From NCBI GenBank assembly GCA_003577165.1, contig QEUM01000009.1, forward strand, positions 62,001-126,000: a stretch of 64,000 bases of DNA, read 5' to 3'. Of this stretch, positions 51,988 to 61,277 are shown one piece after another. Position 1 is the first letter of the stretch. Each line of letters starts with the position of its first letter. Under the pieces are notes generated by a model, which searched no databases, was not told the origin of the DNA, and was given only the letters and a program-made list of their open reading frames with translations. This DNA comes from Armatimonadota bacterium (GTDB lineage: Bacteria > Armatimonadota > Fimbriimonadia > Fimbriimonadales > ATM1). Both the position numbers and the translations under genes were made by a program.

Positions 51988-52409
51988 TCGTGCTTGGACG
52001 ACCGGACGATGGCGATGACGACTGCGACGAGGCCGAGAATGGATCCCACGATGACGCCAATCGCCTGGCCGACGTTGCCACTGCCCTGGGCTCTATCCAC
52101 GAGCCAGCCGATCGCCCACCCGCCGCCCACGGCGCCCACAAGCATGTAGGCGACGGCGAATCCGATCCCCGCCATTCGATAGGTTCCGGGTTCCGATTCC
52201 AGGTGCTTACGGGTGAAGTCAGGCCTCTGGTACTCCCAGTCGGGCGGCTCGGGGGTCGAAGGAACTCGGGCGGATTCGGCGATGCGTTCCGCCTCCTGCT
52301 CAATGCGGTCTAACTCCTCCTGCAGGTCAATGTCCTGGTCATCGCCGTCGACCTGACTGACGAGGCGCTTCGCCTTTTCCTCCCAGTCTTCGGTTGGCCC
52401 GTCGGTCAT
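51984..52409 (-). CDS. AtpZ-like protein heading the ATP synthase operon
   Basis: 141 residues. An acidic, helical N-terminal half ('DIDLQEELDRIEQEAERIAE') is followed by two membrane helices ('MAGIGFAVAYMLVGAVGGGWAIGWLVDR', split, and 'IGVIVGSILGLVAVVIAIV'). The glycine-rich two-helix hairpin matches the AtpZ/AtpQ family. The acidic extension is longer than in most members. It is the first gene of the atp cluster. The promoter must lie within 52410-52450 or inside the divergent peptidase gene. Confidence 0.8.
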   Translation of the reverse strand: MTDGPTEDWEEKAKRLVSQVDGDDQDIDLQEELDRIEQEAERIAESARVPSTPEPPDWEYQRPDFTRKHLESEPGTYRMAGIGFAVAYMLVGAVGGGWAIGWLVDRAQGSGNVGQAIGVIVGSILGLVAVVIAIVRSSKHE

Positions 52410-52450
52410 GGCCGAAGTTTAGCCCCACGCCTCATAATCCGTGGACTTCG

Positions 52451-53530
52451 ATGTGGCTGTCGGTCGCCGTGCTCTTCAACGTCGCCCCAACTCCTCTGCA
52501 GGAGATGCTTCGACCGCTTGCGGATGATTGGAGGGTCGAGGTCCGCGGCCCGGTCTCGCTTCCTGGGGGTTCCGTCCGGTGCCCGGCATACGGCTGGGAG
52601 TATTCGATTTGCTTCGAGGGATGGGGCGGGCGGGCGGATCAGGAGGCGGCGCTTCGATTCCGGGTCTACGCACCGGGCGTTCGGGAGAGCGACCTCGCCA
52701 AGAGCGTGACGCGAAGCCTCCTGCGCCTGTGGGAAGTGAGCGTTCGACACGCTGGCCTGGACAACCCAATTCGATACGGGCGCGTGGTGCATGTGTTCCT
52801 CGCGGAGGGGGGACGCGCGGGAGGAGAGCAGATGTTCGTTCCCTGGGATACGGCGTCGGGATCCTCGTCGGTGAACGCTGTCTACATCTACTCGATCGAG
52901 TCGTTTCGTAGGCCGGCCGAGATGTTTCGCGAAATCGCGCATGAGTACGGCCACGCGGTTTTGCCTGCATACGCAGGTTTCACGGAGCCCGAACGCTTTG
53001 GAAACGGAGTTTTGGGCGAGCACTTGCTGCCAATGCTGCTGCTCTGCGAGCACAGGGCCGATGTCGGCACGGACGACATGATGGGAATGACGGCGGACCA
53101 ACTCGAAGAGTGGTGCAGGGCGAAAAGTTATCCGCTCACCGATGCGGTCTGGAAGCATGGGCCGAATCTGAAGGCGCTGGACGCAAAGAACCTTGGCGCT
53201 ATGAACGCGATGGTGGGTGTTCCGCTCCTGCTGGCGGAATCGAAGAGCGGGACCCTTGCCAGGTCATTCGCCCTTTCAACGTCGCTCACCGCGAAGGGGC
53301 TGTTGGCTGGGGTCAAGGCGGCGACTTTGGAATGCGATGCCGTGACCTATCGAATACCCTCGAGGCTTAAAGGGACGATGGTGTTCGTTCCCTGTCCGTC
53401 CGGATATCGAGTGGTTCTTGGGAAGGAGGCGGCCAGGAGCGGAGATTGGGCTAAAGTCGTGCCCTCGGAAGACATGAAGGTGAGAATCCAGAGAAACGGG
53501 AAAGCGCCTATGGGGACAGAGGAGCGATGA
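52451..53530 (+). CDS. Secreted HExxH metallopeptidase-like protein
   Basis: 359 residues from ATG 52451, giving a short leader (MWLSVAVLFNVAP). A start at 52394 would begin inside atpZ. The zinc motif is His164-Glu165-Tyr-Gly-His168 ('EIAHEYGHAVLPAYAGF'), with a possible third ligand in the acidic stretch 'LLCEHRADVGTDDM'. I do not recognise the peptidase family. It overlaps the next gene by ATGA, so it is co-translated with an oxidoreductase. Confidence 0.7.
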   Translation: MWLSVAVLFNVAPTPLQEMLRPLADDWRVEVRGPVSLPGGSVRCPAYGWEYSICFEGWGGRADQEAALRFRVYAPGVRESDLAKSVTRSLLRLWEVSVRHAGLDNPIRYGRVVHVFLAEGGRAGGEQMFVPWDTASGSSSVNAVYIYSIESFRRPAEMFREIAHEYGHAVLPAYAGFTEPERFGNGVLGEHLLPMLLLCEHRADVGTDDMMGMTADQLEEWCRAKSYPLTDAVWKHGPNLKALDAKNLGAMNAMVGVPLLLAESKSGTLARSFALSTSLTAKGLLAGVKAATLECDAVTYRIPSRLKGTMVFVPCPSGYRVVLGKEAARSGDWAKVVPSEDMKVRIQRNGKAPMGTEER

Positions 53531-54498
53531 TCAAGGTCGGAATACTCGGAACGGGGGGGATGGGCAAGACGCATGCGCGCCAGTACGCGAAGATTCCGGA
53601 AGTAAGTCTGATCTTCTACGATCGCGATCCTCAAAGGGCGGCGGAGTTTCAGCAGCTGACCGGCGGAGAGTCGGCTCCTGACGCGGATCGGGTGATTCGT
53701 GAATGCGACGTGCTCGACGTTTGCCTGCCCACGCACCTACATCTCGAATACGCGAGTCTCGGCCTGCGAGCGGGCAAACCGGTGTTCTGCGAGAAGCCGA
53801 TGTGTCGGACCACGGCGGAATGCGCGGAGTTGGTCGAGTTGAGCGAGAAGACCGGAACTCCGCTCATGCCCGCCCAAGTTGTGCGCTACTTCCCTGAATT
53901 TCGGACGGCGCACAGGCTGGTCCAGGACGGCAAGGTCGGGCTGCCGGCGGCGATCCGGACTCGCAGGGGGGGGAGGTTTCCGAAGGGGTCGGCGGATTGG
54001 TTTAGCGATTTCGCACTTTCTGGAGGGGTGATCCTCGATCTGATGATCCACGACCTCGATTGGATCCGATGGACGTTTGGCCAAGTCGAGCGGGTGTTCT
54101 GTCAGTCGCTTACGTTCACGGGGATCAAGGAGAAGGACTATGCGCTCGCGACATTGACTCTCGCGTCGGGCGCTCTTGCGCACGTCGAGGCGACGTGGGC
54201 AGACCCCGGAGGATTTCGAGTCACTTTCGAAGTTTGTGGAAGCGACGGAATGATCGAGTTTGACTCGCGGCTCTACCCCACCCTTCGAACGACGACAGAA
54301 GCGGGGTCCGTCTCTGAGAGTCCTCTCGCTCCGACGGACGACCCCTACTATCGAGAGATTCGAGAGTTCTTAGACGCTGTCGCGTCCGGTTCACCGCCGC
54401 CCGTAAGCGGGCTGGACGGCCTGCGTGCCGTCGCCCTTGCGGAGGCGGCGATCGAGAGCGCGCGAACCGGGAAGGCCGTCACTCCCGGTCGAGGTTAG
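53527..54498 (+). CDS. Gfo/Idh/MocA-family oxidoreductase
   Basis: 323 residues. The NAD(P)-binding fold opens with 'IKVGILGTGGMGKTHARQYA', and the conserved Glu-Lys-Pro is present ('KPVFCEKPMCRTTAECAEL'). The second domain has 'GGVILDLMIHDLDWIRWTFG'. It is a probable sugar or inositol dehydrogenase. Unlike the copy at 15398-16384 its EKP motif is intact. It is coupled to the peptidase gene by a 4-base overlap. Confidence 0.92.
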   Translation: MIKVGILGTGGMGKTHARQYAKIPEVSLIFYDRDPQRAAEFQQLTGGESAPDADRVIRECDVLDVCLPTHLHLEYASLGLRAGKPVFCEKPMCRTTAECAELVELSEKTGTPLMPAQVVRYFPEFRTAHRLVQDGKVGLPAAIRTRRGGRFPKGSADWFSDFALSGGVILDLMIHDLDWIRWTFGQVERVFCQSLTFTGIKEKDYALATLTLASGALAHVEATWADPGGFRVTFEVCGSDGMIEFDSRLYPTLRTTTEAGSVSESPLAPTDDPYYREIREFLDAVASGSPPPVSGLDGLRAVALAEAAIESARTGKAVTPGRG

Positions 54499-54529
54499 GG
54501 CGAAACCGCGGGCGTCGCGCCGACCGAGA

Positions 54530-56902
54530 GTGAATCTTGGTGGCGTTTCGGTAGTCTTATTCACGGTGGTATCGCTTCTCCTACCTTTCGTCTGCGCGGC
54601 GTGGACGCCGGTTCTTCAGACTCCGTCGGCGTGGACCCTCGACCCTGCGAGGGGCATGAGTTGGCGCGGCGTTCCCTATCTGCCGGTGGGATGGCGCGTG
54701 AACGCGGGCGAGGAACTGAGCGCTGCGCTCGCAACGGGAGTCAAGGATGTGCTCATCGACGCCACGGAACCACAAGCGTGGACCGGAGCGATCGCGGAAG
54801 CCGAATCGGCGGGCGCAGCCTACTTGTTGGGGGGCGGGTCGAAGTCGAAGGGGGCGCCAGCGTTCGTCATTCAGCCAGAGACCTATAGGGTGGACAAAGT
54901 GCCGCGTCGCGCATCGTATATGGTGCCTGTGCCGAACAGTCAGAGCGCGTACTACGTGCTGCTGACGAGTCAGGGTCTCGGAATTGCGAAGCGCGGCTGG
55001 GCGGAGGTGACGAACGGGTCGGCGCTCATCAAGGTCGACGAGCAGGTTGCAGGCGGTTCGTTCGTGTTGCTCGTCTACCCTCGCGCTTCGGAAACGGAAT
55101 ACGCCGATTTGTGGGAGGGGTTCGACTCTGCGCGCGATCGGCTTCTCGCTTGGCTTGCATCGCAGAAGTTTGGGCCCGGGCTTCGAGGAATCGTGAACCC
55201 GCTCGGACGAGTGGAGCGGTGGAACTCGTACCGGGGGGGGTATGTGCCGGACTCGGATATGTTCCGTTTGGAATTCGAAGACTTCCTGCAGAGGAAGTAC
55301 GGAGACGTGTCGCGACTGGCCAGGGCATGGAAACTTCGTTCGCCGGAGATTCTGAATTTCCGCGAGGCGGCGAACCTTGTGGCTCTCTTTTCGACGACGC
55401 GAGGGCTAGATCGGCTGTGGCACCCGGAGACGGATCGGCTCTATCCGGTGGATCACCGGACGTCTGGCTATTGGGCGGACGTGCAGGCAGCGATTGAGAA
55501 CTCGGCGGCTCGCCGTGCGAAGCGATTGGTGGACGCGATCCAGCGCATCGTGGATGTTCCCGTTTTTTGGGAATGGTCGGCCTGGTCGCCGATTCATGAT
55601 TCACCTTCAAAGATCGGGGACGGCGTCGGGATGCGGGCCATCGGAACCGGCTTAGATCCTCTGGAGACCTACGCCGCTGGAGCGGCGTCGTGTGTCGCAG
55701 CACAGGGGGGGCGCGAGTGGCTGGCGGCTACAGACATCTCCGGAGGGCCAAACGGCTTCACCGAGGAGCGGCAGTTGTCGAATAGCCTCACCGATACTTT
55801 GGAACTCGGCGCGCGTGGTTGGTTCGTTCGTTGGCAGCCGTCAGCGGTGCAATGGCTGAAGAATGTAACGCCTGCGCTGCTGACATCGGCAGCAAGCCAA
55901 CCGGCGCCGAAGGCTCTGTTCTATCCAGAGAACGCTCGCCATCCCGCGAACACCCAGAGGCTGCCGGGGGGGGTCTGGTGGCTGCCCACGCCCGCTGCTG
56001 GCAATCGAATCGACTACTGGATCGACTACGAAGGGTATCGCCACGTCTCTCGGTATGCGACGTTCACGGCGCTGTGGCGGCCCTCCGGAACCGCGAACGT
56101 GCTGATCCGCGTTCAGCGTCCGGATCAGGCGAAGTTCTTGGCGCACGACGGCACTCCTTTGGACGTGCGAGTTAAGAAGGATGGAGTCGAAGTCCAGTTG
56201 GGCCCAATGCCGATTCTATTGGTGGGGACGGAAGAGGTGCCCGTGCCAGCGGACGCTCTCGAGGCGGTCTTGGAGGACTATAACTTCACGGTCGAGCAAG
56301 CCAAGAAGTTGGCGATCGACGTCGGCGAATTGCGATTCATGTTCCAGGACGCGGCCAGGAAGGAGAAGGACAACCCAGGGGCGGCGTTTACCGAGATGGT
56401 GATCCACCTGCGAGCCATGCAGGAGCGCGTCGCTCCATTCGCGTGGGTCGAGTTCGAAGCGTCGCAAAATACGACTTTTGGCGAGTACACGAAGGACCCG
56501 GCGTGTTCTGGCGAGAGCGCGATCGCAAATCATTCGCCGATGAATCCGGGGAATGAAGGGTACTACGTCAAGTCCAGGATTCGAGTCAAAAACAACATGG
56601 GCGATCCGGTGCTGTGGATCGCCGCGGACGTGCCGAAGGCAGTGCGTTCGCACGTGGTCGTAGAAGTCGGGACTTCTCTCACCCTGCGTTTGCCGGAAAC
56701 GCCGGAGTCAGGTTTCGGTTCCGGATTCGGTTGGTACAACCTCGGGCCGTTGGCATTGAAGCCCGGGAGTTACGACGTGACGATCCGGCTGCTTCCGACT
56801 GCGCCGGAGTGGACTGCGGCTTTCGATAGCATGCTGCTCACAAGCGTTCACTTCACGCCGTCCGGGACTCGCAAGCCGACGTGGCAGTCGAGCCGCCAGT
56901 GA
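54530..56902 (+). CDS. Secreted glycosidase-like (GH-A/GH42-like) protein
   Basis: About 790 residues from GTG 54530. An ATG frame from 54425 overlaps the previous gene and adds Arg-rich sequence. A leader follows ('SVVLFTVVSLLLPFVCAAW'). The middle part resembles a beta-galactosidase-like TIM barrel: 'SDMFRLEFEDFLQRKYGDVSRLARAWKL', split, is the usual 'F..WL..RYG....LN..W' segment, and 'VPVFWEWSAWSP' may bear an acidic catalytic residue. A C-terminal beta-sandwich is likely ('LGPLALKPGSYDVTIRLLP'). The exact family is uncertain. Confidence 0.7.
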   Translation: MNLGGVSVVLFTVVSLLLPFVCAAWTPVLQTPSAWTLDPARGMSWRGVPYLPVGWRVNAGEELSAALATGVKDVLIDATEPQAWTGAIAEAESAGAAYLLGGGSKSKGAPAFVIQPETYRVDKVPRRASYMVPVPNSQSAYYVLLTSQGLGIAKRGWAEVTNGSALIKVDEQVAGGSFVLLVYPRASETEYADLWEGFDSARDRLLAWLASQKFGPGLRGIVNPLGRVERWNSYRGGYVPDSDMFRLEFEDFLQRKYGDVSRLARAWKLRSPEILNFREAANLVALFSTTRGLDRLWHPETDRLYPVDHRTSGYWADVQAAIENSAARRAKRLVDAIQRIVDVPVFWEWSAWSPIHDSPSKIGDGVGMRAIGTGLDPLETYAAGAASCVAAQGGREWLAATDISGGPNGFTEERQLSNSLTDTLELGARGWFVRWQPSAVQWLKNVTPALLTSAASQPAPKALFYPENARHPANTQRLPGGVWWLPTPAAGNRIDYWIDYEGYRHVSRYATFTALWRPSGTANVLIRVQRPDQAKFLAHDGTPLDVRVKKDGVEVQLGPMPILLVGTEEVPVPADALEAVLEDYNFTVEQAKKLAIDVGELRFMFQDAARKEKDNPGAAFTEMVIHLRAMQERVAPFAWVEFEASQNTTFGEYTKDPACSGESAIANHSPMNPGNEGYYVKSRIRVKNNMGDPVLWIAADVPKAVRSHVVVEVGTSLTLRLPETPESGFGSGFGWYNLGPLALKPGSYDVTIRLLPTAPEWTAAFDSMLLTSVHFTPSGTRKPTWQSSRQ

Positions 56903-56920
56903 GCAGCAGCGTATCTTCGA

Positions 56921-58180
56921 TTAGTCGTCTTCCCTCTTCCGATACTCGCGGATGAAGGTGGGGATGTCCAGGACGTCCTCCTCGTCGTCTGCCGCGGGTC
57001 GCCCGGTGTCCGATTGAGGGGCGGTTCGCGGCATCCCCGTTGCCGACCCCGCTCCGGGGGGGAGCGTCGAGGGCTTCGGCGGATTGCTTGGATAGGTCAT
57101 GCCCGGCCTGTCCTCACGCTCGGGTGATCGTCCGTCCGTCGGGACCGCTGCGGTTCTGTGCGCCTGGCCTGTCGGCCGGGACATTCCGAGAGCCGCTTCC
57201 TGCGCGCGGCGCCCTGCAGCCGATCGAGTGTCGAACCCAGAAGCAAGCACGGTGATTCGGACTTCGTCCTTGAGTCGGTTGTCGAGAACCGTTCCGAAGA
57301 TGATGTTCGCATCGTCGCTCGCGGTGAGTTCTTGGATGTACCGCATGGCCTCGTTCGCTTCCGCAAGCGTGATGCTCTCGGAGGCCGTGATGTTGACCAG
57401 AAGCCTGCTCGCTCCCTCGATGGTGGTTTCGAGTAGCGGGTTGGACACAGCGTTCTGCGCGGCTTGATGCGCCCGGTGCTGGTCGGATCCGTACCCTATG
57501 CCCATCAATGCGGGACCGGCGCCGGACATGATCGCTCGAACGTCGGCGAAGTCCACGTTGATCTGACCAGGGATCGTGATGATTTCCGAGATCGCCTGGA
57601 CGCCCTGTCGGAGGACGTCATCGGCGCATCGGAATGATTCGATAAGAGTCGCAGACTTGTCGACCTGTTCGAGCAAGCGGTCGTTCGGGATGGTGATGAT
57701 GGTGTCCACCATGTCCGTCAGTTTCGAAATCCCCTCGTCGGCGATGCGCCTGCGCCTCGCTCCTTCCCAGGTGAATGGACGAGTGACGACAGCGATGGTG
57801 AGCGCGCCCAGTTCCTTCGAAAGCTGCGCGACGATGGGTGCCGCTCCGGTGCCCGTTCCGCCTCCCATTCCGGCCGTGATGAACACCATGTCCGCGCCGG
57901 AGAGCAGCTCTCGAATCTGATTTCGGCTCTCTTCGGCTGCGTTGCTGCCGGTCCCGGGATCGCCGCCGGCGCCCAGTCCTCTCGTGAGGTTGGCCCCGAT
58001 TTGGACTTTGTTCGGCGCTTTGGACAGATCCAGCACCTGCATGTCCGTGTTCATCGCGATGAAGTCGACACCCAGAATGTCGGCTTCGATCATCCGATCC
58101 ACGGCGTTGCTTCCGCCGCCCCCCACGCCGATGACCTTGATCACGGCCTGCGGCGTCGTACTTGTATGCGTTGTTCTCAT
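56921..58180 (-). CDS. ftsZ: Cell division GTPase FtsZ
   Basis: A 419-residue tubulin-like protein that forms the division ring. '[16 protein letters not shown]', the GTP signature '[17 protein letters not shown]' (about 104-120) and the T7-loop region '[16 protein letters not shown]' are intact. A disordered Pro/Arg linker (about 325-395) leads to the conserved C-terminal peptide '[16 protein letters not shown]', the docking site for FtsA. It follows ftsA by 15 bases. Confidence 0.98.
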   Translation of the reverse strand: MRTTHTSTTPQAVIKVIGVGGGGSNAVDRMIEADILGVDFIAMNTDMQVLDLSKAPNKVQIGANLTRGLGAGGDPGTGSNAAEESRNQIRELLSGADMVFITAGMGGGTGTGAAPIVAQLSKELGALTIAVVTRPFTWEGARRRRIADEGISKLTDMVDTIITIPNDRLLEQVDKSATLIESFRCADDVLRQGVQAISEIITIPGQINVDFADVRAIMSGAGPALMGIGYGSDQHRAHQAAQNAVSNPLLETTIEGASRLLVNITASESITLAEANEAMRYIQELTASDDANIIFGTVLDNRLKDEVRITVLASGFDTRSAAGRRAQEAALGMSRPTGQAHRTAAVPTDGRSPEREDRPGMTYPSNPPKPSTLPPGAGSATGMPRTAPQSDTGRPAADDEEDVLDIPTFIREYRKREDD

Positions 58181-58195
58181 TGAGTCCCTCTCGTG

Positions 58196-59425
58196 TTAGT
58201 GTTGGGAACGGGATGTCCCCAGGAGTGTACGTAACTTGTCGAAGATTCCTTTGCCGTCGCCGGTTTGCGGGGCTTGGACTTGCTGATCGTGAAGTTGGAT
58301 TGCGTAGCGGACGAGTCCGACCGCAGTGGAATGCTCCGGGCCGTTGAGCATGTCGCCGAGGAGTCCGAGCGGAGTCGGCGAAGCGAGCCGCGCCTCCGCG
58401 CCGTCGAAGGCCTCGGAGGCAAGAGCGGGGAGGCCCTTGAGTTTCGCACCGCCGCCCGTCAAGAGCACGCCGCTCAAGATGCGCCCGAGGAGGCCTGCCT
58501 CTTCAATTCGCAGTTTGGCGAGCCGAAGGACTTCGTTCGCGCGCGCCCGTATGATCTCGGAGAGGATTCTCTTCGAGAAACCCCGCGCGCCGATCGTGCC
58601 GACCTGCTTCACGACGACCGTCTCGTCTTCCGAGATCGTCTCCGGAAGCACCGAGCCGTGGTCCACCTTGAGGCTCTCGGCTTCGTCTAACGTGGTCTTC
58701 AGCAGTTGTGAAATGTCGCTCGAAACGTGATGCCCGCCCACGGGCAGGACGCAAGTGTAAGCGATCGCGCCGTCCACGAAGACGCCTACGTCGGTGACCC
58801 CTGCCCCGATGTCGATCACCGCTACTCCGGATCTCTTCTCGTCTTCCGAGACGATGGCGAGTCCGCTGGCGAGCGCCGAGACGCACAGGTCTTCGATGTC
58901 CAGATTCGCCCTCTGGAACGCGCGCTCCATGTTGTGGATGTGCGTCGTTTGTCCGGTCACAAGGTGTGTCGAGACTTCGAGTCGTTCGCCGCTCATGCCT
59001 TGTGGCCGCGTGACGCCGTCCTGTCCGTCCACCCGGAAGGACTTCGCGATCGCGTGAATGAGCGTTCGATCCGCGGGCAGGGCGATCTGTTTGCTGTGGT
59101 TCACGACGCGCTTCACATCGTCGCGCGTGATCGTGCGACCCGTCGGGACGATCGGAACGATCCCTTTGCTGGAATGTCCCTGTATGTGTTCGCCGGAAAC
59201 GGAGAGCAGCACTTCCCCATCGAGGCCCTCGGCCATTTGCTTTGCCTTTCGCAGCGCGGCGGTGATCGAGGCGGCGGCTTGTTCGATATCGGCGACGAGG
59301 CCGCGGCGCACTCCGGAGCTCGGCGCTTCACCGATGGCCATGACTTTCGCTCCTGCGCCCGTTTCAGGCTCGGCGAGTACGACGAGGGTTTTGGATGAGC
59401 CGAGGTCGATGGCTAAGATGCTCAT
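58196..59425 (-). CDS. ftsA: Cell division protein FtsA
   Basis: A 409-residue actin-like membrane tether for FtsZ. The ATPase phosphate-1 motif is 'SILAIDLGSSKTLVVLAE', the phosphate-2 part is 'GVAVIDIGAGVTDVGVFVDG', and the adenosine motif is 'SGVLLTGGGAKLKGL'. The SHS2 insertion lies between ('VKRVVNHSKQIALPADRTLI'). The final amphipathic helix ('GKGIFDKLRTLLGTSRS') is the membrane anchor. ATGA overlap with the DUF1290 gene. Confidence 0.96.
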   Translation of the reverse strand: MSILAIDLGSSKTLVVLAEPETGAGAKVMAIGEAPSSGVRRGLVADIEQAAASITAALRKAKQMAEGLDGEVLLSVSGEHIQGHSSKGIVPIVPTGRTITRDDVKRVVNHSKQIALPADRTLIHAIAKSFRVDGQDGVTRPQGMSGERLEVSTHLVTGQTTHIHNMERAFQRANLDIEDLCVSALASGLAIVSEDEKRSGVAVIDIGAGVTDVGVFVDGAIAYTCVLPVGGHHVSSDISQLLKTTLDEAESLKVDHGSVLPETISEDETVVVKQVGTIGARGFSKRILSEIIRARANEVLRLAKLRIEEAGLLGRILSGVLLTGGGAKLKGLPALASEAFDGAEARLASPTPLGLLGDMLNGPEHSTAVGLVRYAIQLHDQQVQAPQTGDGKGIFDKLRTLLGTSRSQH

Positions 59426-59805
59426 GCTTGTCGGTCACTCTCCTTGCGCCTCTGCCCGCGGATGTCCATAACGCGAGTGAGGTATTGGCGGCGAATGATG
59501 GATGCGTTGAGGAACAGGCGCCCGCCGAATGTGACGACGGCGGCTATGTAAAACTCTGCGATTCCCAGCCGGAATCCGAGAGCGACGAGTCCCACGGCAA
59601 GGACCGTATTGAAGAGGAAGCCTGTGAGGAACAGGTCGTTCTGAAAGCGGCCCTCGAGGGAGGAGCGGATTCCTCCGAAGACTGTGTCCACCCCGGCCAG
59701 GACGGCGACGCCGATGTACTCTCGGGGGATGCTCTCCGCCACGTCGCGGTTGGCCATAGCGAGCACGCCTCCGAGAATCAGCGCCAAGATCGGAATCAGG
59801 ATCAT
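59422..59805 (-). CDS. DUF1290 (small basic protein, Sbp-like) membrane protein
   Basis: 127 residues. Helices: 'ILIPILALILGGVLAM', 'EYIGVAVLAGVDTVFGGIRS', 'LFLTGFLFNTVLAVGLVALG' and 'FYIAAVVTFGGRLFLN', followed by a basic end ('IIRRQYLTRVMDIRGQRR'). The 'GGIRSSLEGRF' segment is typical of the DUF1290/Sbp family found next to DUF881 and division genes in Gram-positive bacteria. Overlaps by ATGA on both sides indicate strict co-expression with DUF881 and ftsA. Function is unknown. Confidence 0.9.
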   Translation of the reverse strand: MILIPILALILGGVLAMANRDVAESIPREYIGVAVLAGVDTVFGGIRSSLEGRFQNDLFLTGFLFNTVLAVGLVALGFRLGIAEFYIAAVVTFGGRLFLNASIIRRQYLTRVMDIRGQRRKESDRQA

Positions 59806-60545
59806 TGAGGCTTCTTTCCTGACTTCGCATACTTGACTTCAGTGGATCCCGTGTAGGCGGGTAGGACCAATCGCTCCTTCTTACGCACGTCCACCATCGC
59901 CGGGTCGACTTGGCGGATGTCGTCCAAATATCTTCCGCGCATCGTAAGGGCGCCGAACAGCGTTTCGGGCGAACCGATTGCTTGGATGACGACAGGAGAG
60001 GAGATCGGATTTCTCCCGACGTAGATGACAGGTCCCTCGCACCGGTATGAGGTACGCACCGACACACGGTGCCCATTCACGGAAACCGCTTCAGCGCCAC
60101 TCATCCAAAGTTCGTTAACGACGTTGATGACATCGCGATCGTGGATCACGTACGCCGATCCGATGAAGTCATCGTCGGAGGCTCTTTCGCTGTCTTTCAT
60201 CACGATCTCGATTCCCGGACCTTCGACTTCCGTAAGCCCAGCGAACTCTTTGACCGATTGGAGATTGTCGTTGAGGACGTTCGCTTGTCGCGACTGAGTT
60301 GCGACCGCGTTCTCGAGTTTAGTAATCTCCTCACGGAGTTTTGCGATCTCGTTCGCCTTCTCTCCGATGGACTCGCCGACTCCGGGCGCGCCGGATTGCA
60401 CACCCAAACGGTCTTGCAATCGTGAAGCAGCGTTCGGCACCGGCGTTTGATTCCACGCGCTTACAACGAGGAATCCAGTGACGAGACAAACCGTCGTGAC
60501 CGGTAACAGCCACGTTGGCGCAGACCGCGACAAAACCTTCGACAT
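59802..60545 (-). CDS. DUF881 (YlxW-like) membrane-anchored protein
   Basis: 247 residues. One N-terminal membrane helix ('WLLPVTTVCLVTGFLVVSAW'), a coiled coil ('NEIAKLREEITKLENAVATQ'), then the DUF881 domain: 'VEGPGIEIVMKDSERASDDD', 'IHDRDVINVVNELWMSGAEA' and 'PVIYVGRNPISSPVVIQAIG'. In Bacillus the related ylxW gene is beside ylxX and sbp near ftsA, as here. A division-linked or envelope role is likely but not characterised. Confidence 0.92.
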   Translation of the reverse strand: MSKVLSRSAPTWLLPVTTVCLVTGFLVVSAWNQTPVPNAASRLQDRLGVQSGAPGVGESIGEKANEIAKLREEITKLENAVATQSRQANVLNDNLQSVKEFAGLTEVEGPGIEIVMKDSERASDDDFIGSAYVIHDRDVINVVNELWMSGAEAVSVNGHRVSVRTSYRCEGPVIYVGRNPISSPVVIQAIGSPETLFGALTMRGRYLDDIRQVDPAMVDVRKKERLVLPAYTGSTEVKYAKSGKKPQ

Positions 60546-60548
60546 CGT

Positions 60549-61277
60549 TTACCTCGTTACAGCAGGCGCATCGGGGACGACGAGATTGACTTCCTTCGCA
60601 CTTTCGAGGAGTGAGGGCTCGCTCGCCAATGCCTGCCTAAGAGCCTTGAGCTTCAAATCGAGGTCCTTCCCGGAGCCAAATGTCACCTTAGCGCCCAAAC
60701 TGCTATTTAAGCACAACCGGACCCTCTCGTCGATCCAGATCACTCCGTGTAGGTTTAGGCCGCTTTCTTGTACCGCCTTCGCCAGCAGGGCAGCGTCCTG
60801 GAGGAGGCCCGGCCCCCCCAGGGTCACAAGTGGCGAGCGCGGAAGCACGGACTTGTCGACGCCAATCGGAGGCGATTTCTCTCCTCGTGATGGAAACACG
60901 ACGCCTTCTTCGTCGACGAACCAACCTGTCGTTCCGCGAATCCACGCAACGGGCTTGCGATATTCAACTTTGAGCACAGCTCGACCGAACACATTGCGAG
61001 TGAATTGCGAATCACGCACGAAACGCTTTGACTCAATCGATCTCTGGACGCTCGTGGAATCGACTTGAAGGGCGGGAAGCGGTTCGAGCTTCTTCAAAAT
61101 GTTCAAGAGCCTCTGCTTGTCGCCATAGGGCGCCGCCAGCACACGAACCGAGGTAATGCGTGTCAATTGGCTTGTATAGAGACCGATTGATGTCACGGCG
61201 ACGAATGCGATGATCCAAACAACTCCCCACGGCACTGGAGCGCGACGACGCCGCTTACTTTTTCTTCGCGATGCCAT
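60549..61277 (-). CDS. ftsQ: Cell division protein FtsQ/DivIB
   Basis: About 242 residues from ATG 61277 (ATG 61319 is an alternative; neither has a clear ribosome site). A basic cytoplasmic start ('SRRKSKRRRRAPVPWG') is followed by a single membrane helix ('VVWIIAFVAVTSIGLYTSQL'), a POTRA domain ('ITSVRVLAAPYGDKQRLLN') and the FtsQ domain ('VLKVEYRKPVAWIRGTTGWF', 'VVFPSRGE'). It would be part of the FtsQLB divisome scaffold. It overlaps the murC-ddl gene by about 23 bases. Confidence 0.9.
   Translation of the reverse strand: MASRRKSKRRRRAPVPWGVVWIIAFVAVTSIGLYTSQLTRITSVRVLAAPYGDKQRLLNILKKLEPLPALQVDSTSVQRSIESKRFVRDSQFTRNVFGRAVLKVEYRKPVAWIRGTTGWFVDEEGVVFPSRGEKSPPIGVDKSVLPRSPLVTLGGPGLLQDAALLAKAVQESGLNLHGVIWIDERVRLCLNSSLGAKVTFGSGKDLDLKLKALRQALASEPSLLESAKEVNLVVPDAPAVTR

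Noticed and set aside
55233-55973. Homopolymer G tracts of 7-8 bases as phase-variation switches (here and in many other genes such as 17891-17898, 30855-30862 and 34577-34584)
   Set aside because: About this many runs are expected by chance at this GC content. They encode Gly-Gly or Pro-Pro in frame and show no preference for surface genes.
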